64,000 nucleotides of DNA, taken from positions 62,001 through 126,000 of the forward strand of contig DASZZP010000031.1 of the NCBI GenBank assembly GCA_035544875.1. The letters run 5' to 3'. The position numbers and the translations under genes are program-made. The notes under the pieces were generated by a model. The model was not told where the DNA came from, did not search any database, and saw only the letters and a list, made by a program, of their open reading frames with translations. The stretch comes from JASLEW01 sp035544875 (GTDB lineage Bacteria; Acidobacteriota; Thermoanaerobaculia; Multivoradales; UBA5704). Below are positions 26,246 to 35,429 of this stretch, piece by piece; position 1 is the first letter of the stretch; every line of letters begins with the position of its first letter.

Positions 26246-27343
26246 TTAGCCGCGCACCACGACCCTTCCGGGCAGCCCGTCCTGGAGGCGCGCCACCCAG
26301 GCGGCGGGGACGTCGAGCTCGGCGTCGACGAAGATCATTTGCGAGGCGGTGTCGAGGCGGGGCGCGAGGCGGGAGATCCGGCCTCCGAGGGTCAAGGGCG
26401 GCGAGTCGAGCCGCAGCTCGACCGCCTGGCCGGCGTGGAGCGCTCCCGCCTTCTCGGGAGGCACGGCGAAGCGCAGCAGGAAGTCGCGCGCGCTGATCAG
26501 GCGCACCACCGGCGTGCCGGAGTGCACCATCGCCCCGGGATCGAGATAGCGCAAGGCAACCCGGCCGTCGATCGGGGCGCGCAGCACGGCGTGCGCCAGG
26601 CGGGTCGCGCCCTGGCGCAGGCGCGCCTCCTCCTGGTCCACCCGCGCCCGGGCGCTGTCGAGCGCCGCGGCCGCCTCCTGCACGGCATTGCGGGCGGAGG
26701 CCAGCTCCTCTTCGGCATAGAGCTCGGGGTGGCGCTCGCGGCGGGACTGGCGGTCTCGGGTGCGCTCGAGCTCCAGGACCGCATGCCTTTCATCGCCGCG
26801 CGCCGCCGAGACCGCGGCCTGGGCGACCGCCTGCTCCTCGCGCATCTCCTCGGTCGCCAGGGTGGCCAGCTCGGCGCCGCGCGCCACTGTGTCGCCCACC
26901 CGGACAGCAATCGAGGCCAGGCGCCCGTCGGCTTCCGCCGCGACGCTGACTGCCTGCCGCGCCAGCACCACGCCGACGTAGGCCGCCGAGGGCGCAGCCG
27001 AAAACGTGGCAGAATCAGGGGGTTGCACGGCCGAGCCGGAGGAGGGCCGCGGCAGCTCGTAGCCGGCGGGGGTGGACGCGGCCGGCGCGCCGGACCCGCC
27101 GGCTGCACCGCGCCTCTCGGTCTGCCTGCCGGGGCCGCTCGCGCCGCCGCTGCCCGGGCCCTCCGCGCTCCCGGTGCCGCGGGCGCCTGCCGAGCTGCCG
27201 GCGCTGCCGGAGCTCCCGGAGGTCTTTGGGCTCGAGCATCCGGTCGCCGCGCCCGCGGCCAACCCGCAGGCGGCACCCAGGGCGCCCAGCAGGACGAGCG
27301 TCGGCGTGAAGCCGGGGCGGCCCGGACTGGAGGTCTTGGACAT
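26246..27343 (-). CDS. RND-type periplasmic adaptor, probable lipoprotein
   Basis: The 365-residue protein starts at the ATG at 27343. A hydrophobic signal ends at GAATGC, a plausible lipobox, and is followed by about 80 residues of Gly/Ser/Ala/Pro-rich linker. The adaptor core then appears: GVVLARQAVSVAAEADGRLA (lipoyl half), an alpha-helical hairpin, VLRAPIDGRVALRYLDPGAM (second lipoyl half) and a beta-barrel region with DVPAAWVARLQDGLPGRVVV. Such proteins bridge inner-membrane pumps to outer-membrane channels. No RND pump gene is adjacent, but it is divergent (82 bases) from the HlyD/ABC exporter pair and could serve that system. Most of the open frame upstream of 27343 is shadow. Confidence 0.84.
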   Translation of the reverse strand: MSKTSSPGRPGFTPTLVLLGALGAACGLAAGAATGCSSPKTSGSSGSAGSSAGARGTGSAEGPGSGGASGPGRQTERRGAAGGSGAPAASTPAGYELPRPSSGSAVQPPDSATFSAAPSAAYVGVVLARQAVSVAAEADGRLASIAVRVGDTVARGAELATLATEEMREEQAVAQAAVSAARGDERHAVLELERTRDRQSRRERHPELYAEEELASARNAVQEAAAALDSARARVDQEEARLRQGATRLAHAVLRAPIDGRVALRYLDPGAMVHSGTPVVRLISARDFLLRFAVPPEKAGALHAGQAVELRLDSPPLTLGGRISRLAPRLDTASQMIFVDAELDVPAAWVARLQDGLPGRVVVRG

Positions 27344-27424
27344 CACGGAGTACTCTAGCAGGCACAAAGAAGCTGCGCGCCCGCGCCGCGGCCGCGTGCG
27401 GCATTCGCCGATTGCCGATCGACC

Positions 27425-29365
27425 ATGTCCGACCCCTTGACCGCCATCGCCAACCCGGGTCTCGCCTCCAGCCCGCAAAGAGCTGTCGTGCTCCTGGTCG
27501 GCCTCGGCGCGGCCGAGGTCGAAGCGCTGCGCGGGCGCCTCGGCGCCGGCTGCGAGGTCCTGGCGGTGACCGGGCGCGAGGCGGGGCAGCGCCTCCTCGC
27601 CACGCGGCGCGTCGCGGTGGTCTGCCTGGGAGAGCGCTGCGCGGGCGAGGAGGCCCGCCGGTTCATCGCCGAGGAGCCGCCCGCGGCCGAGACCGCGCCG
27701 CCGCCGCCGCTCCACATCGTGGCGGCTGCCGGACCCGATCCCGACCTCTTCCAGGAGCTGGTGGCCGAAGACCGGATCTTCTACCTCACGCAGCGCCCGC
27801 CGGCGGCCGACGAGCTGGCGGCGCTGATCCAGAGCGCCGTCCGTCAATTCGCGCTGGGCAGGGCGCCGCGCGGTCCGCGGCCAGCCGGCGAGAGCGCGGG
27901 CGTCACGATCGAGATCCCGGAGGTGCTGCGCCAGCTCGCCTCGCATCCCTCGCCAGCCGAGCGGGCCGAGGTGCTCGCCCGGGCGGTGCGCGAGATCCTC
28001 GATGCCGAGCGCGCCTATTGTCTCCTCTATGACCCGGAGGACGACACGCTGGTGGGCCGCGCGGCGGCGACCGGCGAAGAGCGGCGGGAGAGCGCGGCCG
28101 TGGGCATCGCCAGCTTCGTGCTGCGCAGCGGCATGGGGCTGCTGTTGCCGCGCAGCGGCCGCGATCCGCGCTACGACCGGGAAGCCGACGATCCCGAAGG
28201 CGACGGCAGCGAGCGGCTGATCGCCGCCCCCATCGCTTGCGAAGACGGCAGGGTGAGCGCCGTCCTGGTGGCGGTGCGGCCGGCCGGCGCGGCGGAGCTC
28301 ACCACCGGCGACCTCGACAGCCTGGCCCGCCTGGCGGCGGCCGTGGCCCCCTTCCTGCCGCTGCCCGACGCCGAGGAGATCGCCCAGCGCGATGCCGCCC
28401 TCTTCCGCAGGGAGGCGCTCGAGCACTACCAGCTGCTCGAGGAGCCGCACGACCCGCTGCGCATCTCTCCGGCCTGGACTCGCTGGTCGTACTGGACCCT
28501 GCTCGCGGCGCTGGTCGCGGCGCTCCTCTTCTCGCTGGTTTTCGACGTCCGGGAGTACGCCAGCGGCACTGGCGTCGTCTGGGTCGGCAACCGCGACGAG
28601 GTCACGGCCGACGCCGGCGGCACGGTCGGCGCGGTCGAGGTGGCGCCCGGCCAGCGGGTCGAGGCCGGCCAGATGCTGGTACTCCTGCACGGGGCGCAGG
28701 AGGCGGCCGAGCTGGCCCGCATCGATCAGGAGCTCGAGCTGCAGCTGATCAACCGCCTGCGCGACCCGTCGGACCCCGGGCCCGAGCAGGCGCTGATCGC
28801 CCTGCGCACCCAGCGCCAGCTCGCCTCGGCGCGGCTCGGCGAGCGCGTCCTGCGCGCCCCGTCCGCCGGCACGGTGAGCGACGTCCGGGTCCGTCCTGGT
28901 CAGTACCTCACCGCCGGTCAGCCGGTGCTGGCGATCGCGCACGATGCCCCGACTGGAGCGACGGGAGCGGCGGGCGCCGGGCCCGCTCCGGCTCTTTCGG
29001 TGGTCGTGGTCCTGCCCGGCGAGGTCCGCCCGCTGCTGCGCCGCGGCATGCCGATCCGTTTCGAGATCGCGGGCTATCGCTATGCCTACCAGCGGCTGAC
29101 GGTCGACACGGTGGGTGACGAGGTCGTGGGTCCGAACGAGGCGCGCCGCTATCTCGGCCAGGAGATCGGCGACGCGGTCCAGGTCAACGGCCCCGTCGTG
29201 CTGGCGAAGGCCCGGCTCCCCGGACCGACCTTCGTCTCCGAGGGCCGCACCTACCGCTTCCACAACGGCATGCACGGTACGGTGGAGGTCGAAGTGCGCT
29301 CGGAGAAGATCCTGCTCACCCTGGTTCCCGGCCTCAAGGCGCTGCTGCGCCAGGGCCGCCCGTAG
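27425..29365 (+). CDS. GAF domain-HlyD fusion, exporter adaptor protein
   Basis: The 646-residue protein begins with a receiver-like fold without clear phosphorylation residues (about 1-140), followed by a GAF-like domain (about 170-320: LARAVREILDAERAYCLLYD, SFVLRSGMGLLLPRSGRDPR). One transmembrane helix (LLAALVAALLFSLVFDV, about 360-376) comes next, then a HlyD-type periplasmic part (GGTVGAVEVAPGQRVEAGQM, VLRAPSAGTVSDVRVRPGQY). Adaptors of this sort link a C39-peptidase ABC exporter to the outer membrane. The cytosolic sensor-type domain in front is unusual and could gate export by a ligand or redox signal. The exporter gene follows after 19 bases. Confidence 0.8.
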   Translation: MSDPLTAIANPGLASSPQRAVVLLVGLGAAEVEALRGRLGAGCEVLAVTGREAGQRLLATRRVAVVCLGERCAGEEARRFIAEEPPAAETAPPPPLHIVAAAGPDPDLFQELVAEDRIFYLTQRPPAADELAALIQSAVRQFALGRAPRGPRPAGESAGVTIEIPEVLRQLASHPSPAERAEVLARAVREILDAERAYCLLYDPEDDTLVGRAAATGEERRESAAVGIASFVLRSGMGLLLPRSGRDPRYDREADDPEGDGSERLIAAPIACEDGRVSAVLVAVRPAGAAELTTGDLDSLARLAAAVAPFLPLPDAEEIAQRDAALFRREALEHYQLLEEPHDPLRISPAWTRWSYWTLLAALVAALLFSLVFDVREYASGTGVVWVGNRDEVTADAGGTVGAVEVAPGQRVEAGQMLVLLHGAQEAAELARIDQELELQLINRLRDPSDPGPEQALIALRTQRQLASARLGERVLRAPSAGTVSDVRVRPGQYLTAGQPVLAIAHDAPTGATGAAGAGPAPALSVVVVLPGEVRPLLRRGMPIRFEIAGYRYAYQRLTVDTVGDEVVGPNEARRYLGQEIGDAVQVNGPVVLAKARLPGPTFVSEGRTYRFHNGMHGTVEVEVRSEKILLTLVPGLKALLRQGRP

Positions 29366-29384
29366 CGGCGGCGAGAGGGCCGCG

Positions 29385-31628
29385 ATGGCACCGCCGGACG
29401 ACGACCAAACCCGACCTCTCGCGGCGCGCTTCCCGGCGCTGCGCGGCCTCGCCCTGGGCCGCAAGAACCGCCGCATCCCCTTCGTGCAGCAGACCGCCGG
29501 CACCGACTGCGGCGCGGCGGCGCTCACCATGGTCCTCGGCTACTTCGGCAAGTCGGTGCGCCTCGACGACGTGCGCGCCGCCTTGGGATTCAGCCGCCTC
29601 GGCACCGATGCGCTGTCGCTCGTCGAGACCGGCCGGCTGTTCGGCCTGCGCGGCCGAGGGGTCAAGGTGCGCGAGATCGACAGCCTGCGTTTCCTCGATC
29701 CCGGCGCCATCCTGCACTGGCGGTTCAACCACTTCGTGGTCTTCGAGCGCCTGGAACGCCGCGGCGCCTGGGTAGTCGATCCCGCCGCCGGCCGCCGGCT
29801 GGTGGCGCGCGCCGAGCTCGACCGCGCCTTCACCGGGGTGGCGGTGATCTTCGAGACCAGCGATGACTTCGCGCCGTCGCGCGGCGGCCGGCGCAACATC
29901 TGGCGCTTCTTGCGGCCGATCCTGACCGAATCGGGATTGCTGTCGCGCATCCTGGTGACCTCGGTCGTCATCCAGCTCTTCGCGCTCGCGGTGCCGATCC
30001 TCACCGTCCTGCTGGTCGACCGCGTGGTGCCGCGCGGCGACGTGCACCTGTTGACGGTCCTCGCAGTCGGCTGCGCCGGCCTGGTCGGGTTCAAGCTGCT
30101 CTCCAGCCTGGTGCGTTCCTTCCTCCTGCTCTACCTGCGGACGCGGCTCGACGCGCGGATGACGCTGCAGTTCCTCGACCATCTGGTTCATCTCCCCTAC
30201 CTGTTCTTCCAGCAGCGCTCGGCCGGCGACCTGCTGATGCGGCTCAACAGCAACTCGACGATCCGCGAGATCCTCACCTCGGGGGCGATCTCCGGGGTCT
30301 TCGACGGCGTCATGGTGGTCCTCTACCTGCTGTTCCTGCTCGTCGCCGACCTGCGCATGGGCCTGTTGGTGGCGGGCCTGGGAGCGCTGCGGGTGGCGAT
30401 CTTCCTGATCACCCGCAAGCGCCAGCGCGACTTGATGTCCGAGTCGCTGCAGGTGCAGGCCGACTCGCGCGGCTACCAGGTGCAGGTGCTGGCGGGAATC
30501 GAGACCATCAAGGCTAGCGGCGCCGAGGACCGCGCCGTCGAGCGCTGCTCGCACCTGTTCGTGCGCGAGCTCAACGTCTCGCTCGACCGCGGGCGGCTCG
30601 ACGCCGTCATCAGCTCGGTGCTCGACGGACTCGGCACCGTCTCGCCGCTGCTGGTCCTGCTCTACGGCGCGCTGCAAGTGATGCACGGCGAGCTCACCCT
30701 CGGCACCATGCTGGCGCTGACCGCGCTCGCTCAGGGCTTCCTCACTCCGCTCACCACCCTGGTCGGGACCGCCACCCAGCTGCAGCTGATGGGCAGCTAC
30801 CTCGACCGCCTGAACGACGTGCTCGAGACCTCGCGCGAGCAGGAAGAAGGCAGCCGGCAGCGGCCGGCGGCGCTGCGCGGCCGTGTCACCCTGGAGGGGG
30901 TCTCGTTCCGCTACTCGCCGATGACCCCGCCGGTGGTCGAGGACGCCAACGTCGACCTGCCGCCCGGCCAGCTGGTCGCCATCGTCGGCGCCTCCGGCTC
31001 CGGCAAGTCGACCCTCGCCGGCCTGCTCGCCGGCCTCTACACGCCGGAGGCCGGCCGCATCCTTTACGACGGCATCGATCTGGCCGACCTCGACCTGCGC
31101 TGGCTGCGCAACCAGCTCGGCTTCGTCGCCCAGAGCTCCTACCTCTTCGGACTCTCGATCCGCGCCAACATCGCGATGAACGACCCGGCCCTGCCGCTGT
31201 CGCGGGTCGTCGAGGCGGCGCGGCTGGCCGCCATCCACGACGACGTCCAGGCCCTGCCGATGGGTTACGAGACGGTGCTCGCCGACGGCGGCGCCTCGCT
31301 CTCTGGCGGCCAGCGCCAGCGCCTCGCCCTGGCGCGGGCGCTGGTGCTGCGCCCCAGGGTACTGATCCTCGACGAGTCGACGAGCAACCTCGACGCCCTG
31401 ACCGAGGCCCAGATCCAGCGCAACCTGGCCGCTCTGCGCTCGACGCGCATCGTCATCGCCCATCGCCTGAGCACCGTCCGCAACGCCGACCTCATCCTGG
31501 TGATGGATCAGGGGCGCATCGTCGAGCGCGGCACCCACGCCGAGCTGATGGGGCGCGGCGGGCGCTACCGCGGCCTGGTCGACGCTCAGCTCGAGCGCGG
31601 CGTAGAGCTAGCCAGCGACTCGGCGTAG
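29385..31628 (+). CDS. C39-peptidase ABC exporter (peptide/bacteriocin-type, PCAT)
   Basis: The 747-residue protein joins an N-terminal C39 protease to an ABC transporter half. Catalytic residues are all present: Q36 and C42 in QQTAGTDCGAAA, H116 in FNHFVVFE and D132 in WVVDPAAG. Six transmembrane helices follow, then the nucleotide-binding domain with GASGSGKST (Walker A), SLSGGQRQRLALARAL (signature) and LILDEST (Walker B). Such exporters cut leader peptides after a double glycine and pump the mature peptide out. The order resembles NHLM-type bacteriocin exporters. No leader-peptide gene is visible within several kilobases, so the cargo is unknown. It is translated 19 bases after the HlyD gene. 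Confidence 0.9.
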   Translation: MAPPDDDQTRPLAARFPALRGLALGRKNRRIPFVQQTAGTDCGAAALTMVLGYFGKSVRLDDVRAALGFSRLGTDALSLVETGRLFGLRGRGVKVREIDSLRFLDPGAILHWRFNHFVVFERLERRGAWVVDPAAGRRLVARAELDRAFTGVAVIFETSDDFAPSRGGRRNIWRFLRPILTESGLLSRILVTSVVIQLFALAVPILTVLLVDRVVPRGDVHLLTVLAVGCAGLVGFKLLSSLVRSFLLLYLRTRLDARMTLQFLDHLVHLPYLFFQQRSAGDLLMRLNSNSTIREILTSGAISGVFDGVMVVLYLLFLLVADLRMGLLVAGLGALRVAIFLITRKRQRDLMSESLQVQADSRGYQVQVLAGIETIKASGAEDRAVERCSHLFVRELNVSLDRGRLDAVISSVLDGLGTVSPLLVLLYGALQVMHGELTLGTMLALTALAQGFLTPLTTLVGTATQLQLMGSYLDRLNDVLETSREQEEGSRQRPAALRGRVTLEGVSFRYSPMTPPVVEDANVDLPPGQLVAIVGASGSGKSTLAGLLAGLYTPEAGRILYDGIDLADLDLRWLRNQLGFVAQSSYLFGLSIRANIAMNDPALPLSRVVEAARLAAIHDDVQALPMGYETVLADGGASLSGGQRQRLALARALVLRPRVLILDESTSNLDALTEAQIQRNLAALRSTRIVIAHRLSTVRNADLILVMDQGRIVERGTHAELMGRGGRYRGLVDAQLERGVELASDSA

Positions 31629-31831
31629 GGCGGTAGGCCCCCTCCGTCCTGGCCCCCTTCCTGGGCTCTGCGGGCGGGCTCCTTCGTGTGCGCGCCTGGC
31701 ATCGTTGTACTCCTGCGACTTCCAGTGAGGGCGCTGCCAGTCGCCCGTCCTCGACCCAGGAAGAGGGCCAGGACTCCCCCCACCCCCGGGAGGCTACTAC
31801 TTCCTCCGCTCTGCGGACGGACTTGCCGAGC

Positions 31832-33238
31832 CTACGGACGGGCCCCGGGATGGAAGAGCAGCGCCGGGTCGATCGGGCGGTTGGCCGGCAGCTCGGCGCG
31901 CGCCGCGGCCAGCTTGGCGGCGACGGCGGCGCGCTCTGATTCCGGCAGGGCGCCGCGCAGCACGATGACGCGGCGCGGCGCGGGACGGGCGATGATCCAG
32001 CCCGACCCGAGCTGGGCGGCGGCGGCCTGGAACCTGGCCGCGTCCGCCTCGGTGTCCCAGTCGGCGATCCAGGCCAGCAGCCGCTGCCCCTCCCGGCGAT
32101 AGACCGCGAAACGGTCGCCGCCCCAGCCGGCGGCCGCCGCGGCGGCGCGCCCGCGGTCGTCGAGCGCGCGCCGCAGCAGGATCTTGATCCCCTCTTCGCC
32201 CAGCTGCCCTTCGCTCGCCTTGGCGAACCCGGGCAGCTCCGGCGCGAGGTCCGGCCAGACGATGGAGATCGGGTCGTCGCGCCGGCCGTACCACTTCTCG
32301 GGATGGAGGATCTGCTCGGTGGAGCGCGGCGGGTCGGTCGCGAAGGCGTAGTCGAGGAGCTTCTGGCCGCCGTGCTGCTTGACGTCGAGACAGAAGGCAT
32401 AGCCCTGAGCGTAGCTGAACAGCAGCGTGTCGCGGAACCAGGCCGGCGCGTCCCGCATCTCCTTCTCGCCGGGCATGCCGGGCGGGGAGTCGGACTGCTC
32501 GTCGGGGTCGGCGAGGAGTCCCTCGGCCATGCCCGGCGCCGCCGGGAGCTCCTCGACCCGGGCCCGGGCGAGGTTGTCGAACATGATCAGCGAGGCGTCG
32601 CCTTCGACCAGCGCCAGCCGCGCCGCGCCGGGGTCCGACAGCGGCTCGGGTGTGTCCCAGCGGTCGAGGTTGAAGTTCTGGTCCTGGAGGACGTGGGTGA
32701 GCTCGTGGATCAGCAGCCCATCTTCCATCCGGCGCGCCATGTCGGCGCCGTACTGCGCCGCGAGCTCCTTGCCCAGCAGGCTGCCGTGCCGGTCGACGAC
32801 CGCCAGCACCTTGAAGTGGGGATCGTAGAAGCCGGCGATCTGGCTGGCGAGGAGGTCGGGATAGTAGGTCTTGAGATCCATGCTCTCGGGGACGAAGCCG
32901 AACGCCTTCAAACTGAGCTCGAGGGCGGCGAGCTTGCCCGGCGGCAGGTCGGCCTGGAAGTCGGCCAGGACCTCCTTGCGGAGCTCGTCTTCCGAGACCG
33001 TTCCCCACGGCACGCGGTGCCTGAGCTGGAGCCCGCGGTACTTCTCGGCCGCGCGGACCAGCGCCTTCATCCGGCGGGCCAGCTCGGGAGGGAACGGATT
33101 GAGGTGCGGGCCGGCGCCGGCAGCAGGCCGCGAAGCAGAAGAAGGCGGCGGCAGGGCCGGGTCCATTCCCGGGACGAGGCAACCCCAGGCGAGCAAGAGG
33201 CCGGCGCCAAGGACCACTTTCCTGGCGGACGTGCGCAT
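31832..33238 (-). CDS. HELTH-motif zinc metallopeptidase lipoprotein, unknown substrate
   Basis: The 468-residue protein starts MRTSARKVVLGAGLLLAWGC; Cys20 follows a plausible lipobox, so it is probably a lipoprotein. The zinc site is HELTH (residues 178-182), followed about 35 residues later by VEGDAS, a likely third (Glu) ligand as in gluzincins. The segment AGFYDPHFKVLAVV just before it recurs in putative metallopeptidases of Acidobacteriota and Myxococcota. The C-terminal third shows no known domain. It is the first gene after structured repeat copy B, and its 5' leader could include that element. The 203 bases downstream (31629-31831) hold nothing I can support. Confidence 0.78.
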   Translation of the reverse strand: MRTSARKVVLGAGLLLAWGCLVPGMDPALPPPSSASRPAAGAGPHLNPFPPELARRMKALVRAAEKYRGLQLRHRVPWGTVSEDELRKEVLADFQADLPPGKLAALELSLKAFGFVPESMDLKTYYPDLLASQIAGFYDPHFKVLAVVDRHGSLLGKELAAQYGADMARRMEDGLLIHELTHVLQDQNFNLDRWDTPEPLSDPGAARLALVEGDASLIMFDNLARARVEELPAAPGMAEGLLADPDEQSDSPPGMPGEKEMRDAPAWFRDTLLFSYAQGYAFCLDVKQHGGQKLLDYAFATDPPRSTEQILHPEKWYGRRDDPISIVWPDLAPELPGFAKASEGQLGEEGIKILLRRALDDRGRAAAAAAGWGGDRFAVYRREGQRLLAWIADWDTEADAARFQAAAAQLGSGWIIARPAPRRVIVLRGALPESERAAVAAKLAAARAELPANRPIDPALLFHPGARP

Positions 33239-33286
33239 CCGCGTACTCTATCTCCCGCGATCTGATAGAAACCAAGACGAAAATTG

Positions 33287-33500
33287 GTCCGCGCGCCAGG
33301 GGAGGGGGCGTCCCCTTCCCCCCTGGCGCCGCCGGGCAGGCCGCACGTCCGGTGATGGGCGTGCGGCACTTCCCGGAGGTCGGGACCCGGCGGCTTCCGA
33401 CAACCGGGAAGGGGACTCGCCAGGGGTTGCGGGGGGCGATCCGATGGATGCTTCGAGCAGGCCTCGACCGCCACATCGCAGCGCGGTTTCATCACTCGGG
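33287..33500 (-). repeat. Dispersed intergenic structured element, copy B
   Basis: This is the inverted partner of 22222-22430. It keeps the same elements: a 10-pair stem GCGCCAGGGG (33293-33302) with 33320-33329, all Watson-Crick here; the 11-base complement GTCCCCTTCCC (33310-33320) with 33406-33416; and a hairpin in the variable part. That hairpin is GCCGCACG (33340-33347) with CGTGCGGC (33360-33367); its bases differ from copy A but still pair. It fills most of the spacer between two divergent genes, in the same sense as the metallopeptidase gene downstream. Confidence 0.85.
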
Positions 33501-33530
33501 GTCGCCTCCAGGCGGTGGGGACTAGAAGGA

Positions 33531-34391
33531 ATGACGTTCGAGCTGCGCCAGCGCACGATCGAGACCCATGGCATCCGCCTGCATGCCGTCGAAGCGGGGC
33601 CCGCGGACGGCCGGCTGCTCATCTTCCTGCACGGCTTTCCCGAGCTCTGGTACTCCTGGCGCCACCAGCTCGAGCCTTTCGCCGCCGCCGGCTTCCGGGT
33701 GCTGGCCCCCGACCAGCGCGGCTACAATCTGAGCGACAAGCCGCGCGGCATCGCCGCCTACGGCCTCGACGAGCTGGCAGCCGACGTCGTCGGGTTGATC
33801 GACGAGGCGGGGCGCGAGCGGGCCTGCCTGGTCGGTCACGACTGGGGCGGGGCGGTCGCCTGGTGGGTCGCCCTCACCCAGCCCGAGCGGCTCGAGCGCC
33901 TCGCGGTGCTCAACCTCCCCCACCCCTATGTGATGCGCCGGCACCTGTTGCACGACCCCGCCCAGCGGCGCCGCAGCTGGTACGTCTTCGCTTTCCAGCT
34001 CCCCTGGCTGCCCGAGCGCCGGCTGCGCCGCAACCACTACGAAAACGGCGTCCGAGCGCTGCAGCGCTCGAGCCGCCCCGGCACCTTCTCGGAAGCCGAC
34101 CTGGAGGTCTACCGCGCGGCCTGGGCGCAGCCGGGCGCGCTGACCGGCATGATCAACTGGTACCGGGCCGGCCTGCGCGCGGCGCCGCGCCGCCGCCCGG
34201 CGCCCCGCGTCACCGTCCCAACCCTGCTCCTCTGGGGCGCCCGCGACCGCTTCCTCGGCCGCGAGATGGCCCAGCCCTCGATCGAGCTCTGTGACGACGG
34301 CCGGCTGGTGTTCCTCGAAGAGGCCACCCACTGGCTCCAGCACGAGGAGCCGGAGCGGGTCAACCGCCTGCTCGCCGATTTCCTCGGCTGA
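33531..34391 (+). CDS. Alpha/beta hydrolase, epoxide hydrolase-like
   Basis: The ATG at 33531 directly follows an AGAAGGA stretch; the long frame upstream is a shadow over the repeat and metallopeptidase gene. The 286-residue enzyme has HGFPELW (oxyanion region), GHDWGG with nucleophile Asp104, WGARDRF with the probable acid Asp near 240, and THWLQHE with His267. Asp as nucleophile plus the HGFPE motif point to epoxide hydrolases rather than esterases; a haloalkane dehalogenase is less likely. Substrate is unknown. The 144 bases after it, before the convergent gene, hold only a weak GGCCGG/CCGGCC hairpin. Confidence 0.82.
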   Translation: MTFELRQRTIETHGIRLHAVEAGPADGRLLIFLHGFPELWYSWRHQLEPFAAAGFRVLAPDQRGYNLSDKPRGIAAYGLDELAADVVGLIDEAGRERACLVGHDWGGAVAWWVALTQPERLERLAVLNLPHPYVMRRHLLHDPAQRRRSWYVFAFQLPWLPERRLRRNHYENGVRALQRSSRPGTFSEADLEVYRAAWAQPGALTGMINWYRAGLRAAPRRRPAPRVTVPTLLLWGARDRFLGREMAQPSIELCDDGRLVFLEEATHWLQHEEPERVNRLLADFLG

Positions 34392-34535
34392 CCGCCGGAT
34401 CCCAGAGCCCGGCGCGCATCGGCTCCTCCGCGCAGCCCCGAGGACTGAATTGGAACGGCCGGGTCCCAATCCGGCCTATCTCGCCGGCCTCGGTCTCCTC
34501 CGGGCAACCAGCTTTTGCCCTAACCCCAAGGCGCC

Positions 34536-35429
34536 TCAGGGCTTCGGGTTGGCGGGCGCCGCCGCCGGCTTGGGCTTGGGCTTGGGCTTCGGTTTCTTGG
34601 CCGCCGCCACCTTGAGCGGCGACCACTGGCTGTCGTCGTCCACCGGGCAGGCCGCAAGGGTCGTGCCCTTGCACACTTCGATGCTGTAGACGGGGTGGAT
34701 CTCCCACTCGCTCGCCCGGGACGGGCTGCTGGGCTCCGGCTGGCCGTTCTTGCACGGGTGGTGGCTGGCGTCGAAGAAGAGCTGGCCGGTAATGCGCACC
34801 GGATGCCCGGCGCCGGCGATCGCCTTGTCCGTCCAGGCGGCGGGCCGGAGGTGCGGGATCACCTCGGCGGTGACGCTCGGGCAGGCCTGGGCGCCCTTGA
34901 CCGCCCCCTTGGCTTCCATCAGCACGACGTGGATGTCGTCGTTCGCGTTGCCCTTCAGGTTGCAGCCCACGCTCTCGCCGGTCGTGCCGCCCGAGTACTT
35001 CGCGCTCGCGACAAAGGCGACGATCCGCGCCACGCTGCCTTCGCCAAGCTGTTGCAGGGACGACCGGTCGGCGGGCAGGTGGTCGCGGTCGTAGGTCCCC
35101 AACTTGTTGTCGGCCTCGGTCTGCAGGCTCGCGAGAGCGGCGAAGGTCACCGCCTTCGGCGCGCCCGTGGCGCAGAGGTTGTTCTTCGCGGCGTTCTGCG
35201 CCTGGTGGGCCGGCTCCGAGTCCGGAGCGTTCCCCTTGATGCCGCAGCTGTCGTCGATCGCCTGGTGCTTCTGGATTGCCGAATAGGGCACCGTGCAGCC
35301 CGGCACGAACGGCTGTCCCTGCTGGGCCCCCGCCAGCGCCGGCAGCAGCGGCAAGCCGAGCAGGGCGGCGGCGGCCGGGAGCGCCCCGAGGGACCCGCCG
35401 GCCAACCAGGACATGCGTCGAGTCTTCAT
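34536..35429 (-). CDS. Secreted hypothetical protein with Lys-Pro tail
   Basis: I do not recognise the family. The 297-residue protein has a clear signal peptide (MKTRRMSWLAGGSLGALPAA, cleavage probably after LAGAQ) and at least six cysteines in the mature part (for example FVPGCTVPY, DDSCGIKG, VGCNLKG, QACPS, HHPCKNG, EVCKGTTL), so disulfides in the periplasm are likely. Segments such as NANDDIHVVLMEAKGA and HPVRITGQLFFDASH, then EWEIHPVYSIEVCK, suggest a beta-rich fold. The C-terminus is a low-complexity KPKPKPKP stretch. A strong AAGGAGGAG ribosome site precedes the ATG. It is separated by 165 bases from the kinase gene upstream, so it may be a distal operon member or independent. Confidence 0.72.
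   Translation of the reverse strand: MKTRRMSWLAGGSLGALPAAAALLGLPLLPALAGAQQGQPFVPGCTVPYSAIQKHQAIDDSCGIKGNAPDSEPAHQAQNAAKNNLCATGAPKAVTFAALASLQTEADNKLGTYDRDHLPADRSSLQQLGEGSVARIVAFVASAKYSGGTTGESVGCNLKGNANDDIHVVLMEAKGAVKGAQACPSVTAEVIPHLRPAAWTDKAIAGAGHPVRITGQLFFDASHHPCKNGQPEPSSPSRASEWEIHPVYSIEVCKGTTLAACPVDDDSQWSPLKVAAAKKPKPKPKPKPAAAPANPKP

Noticed and set aside
26246..29530. A 1094-residue open frame on the - strand
   Set aside because: Only the last third (26246-27343) reads as a real adaptor protein; the rest is the antisense shadow of the GAF-HlyD gene, with runs of Arg, Gln and Gly typical of shadow frames in high-GC DNA.
31586..31783. A 65-residue frame between the exporter gene and the metallopeptidase gene, considered as a peptide cargo
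   Set aside because: It has no double-glycine leader, overlaps the exporter stop on the opposite strand and has no ribosome site.
34457..34476. GGCCGG/CCGGCC hairpin after the epoxide hydrolase-like gene, considered as a terminator
   Set aside because: Only a 6-pair stem without a T-run; too weak to support.
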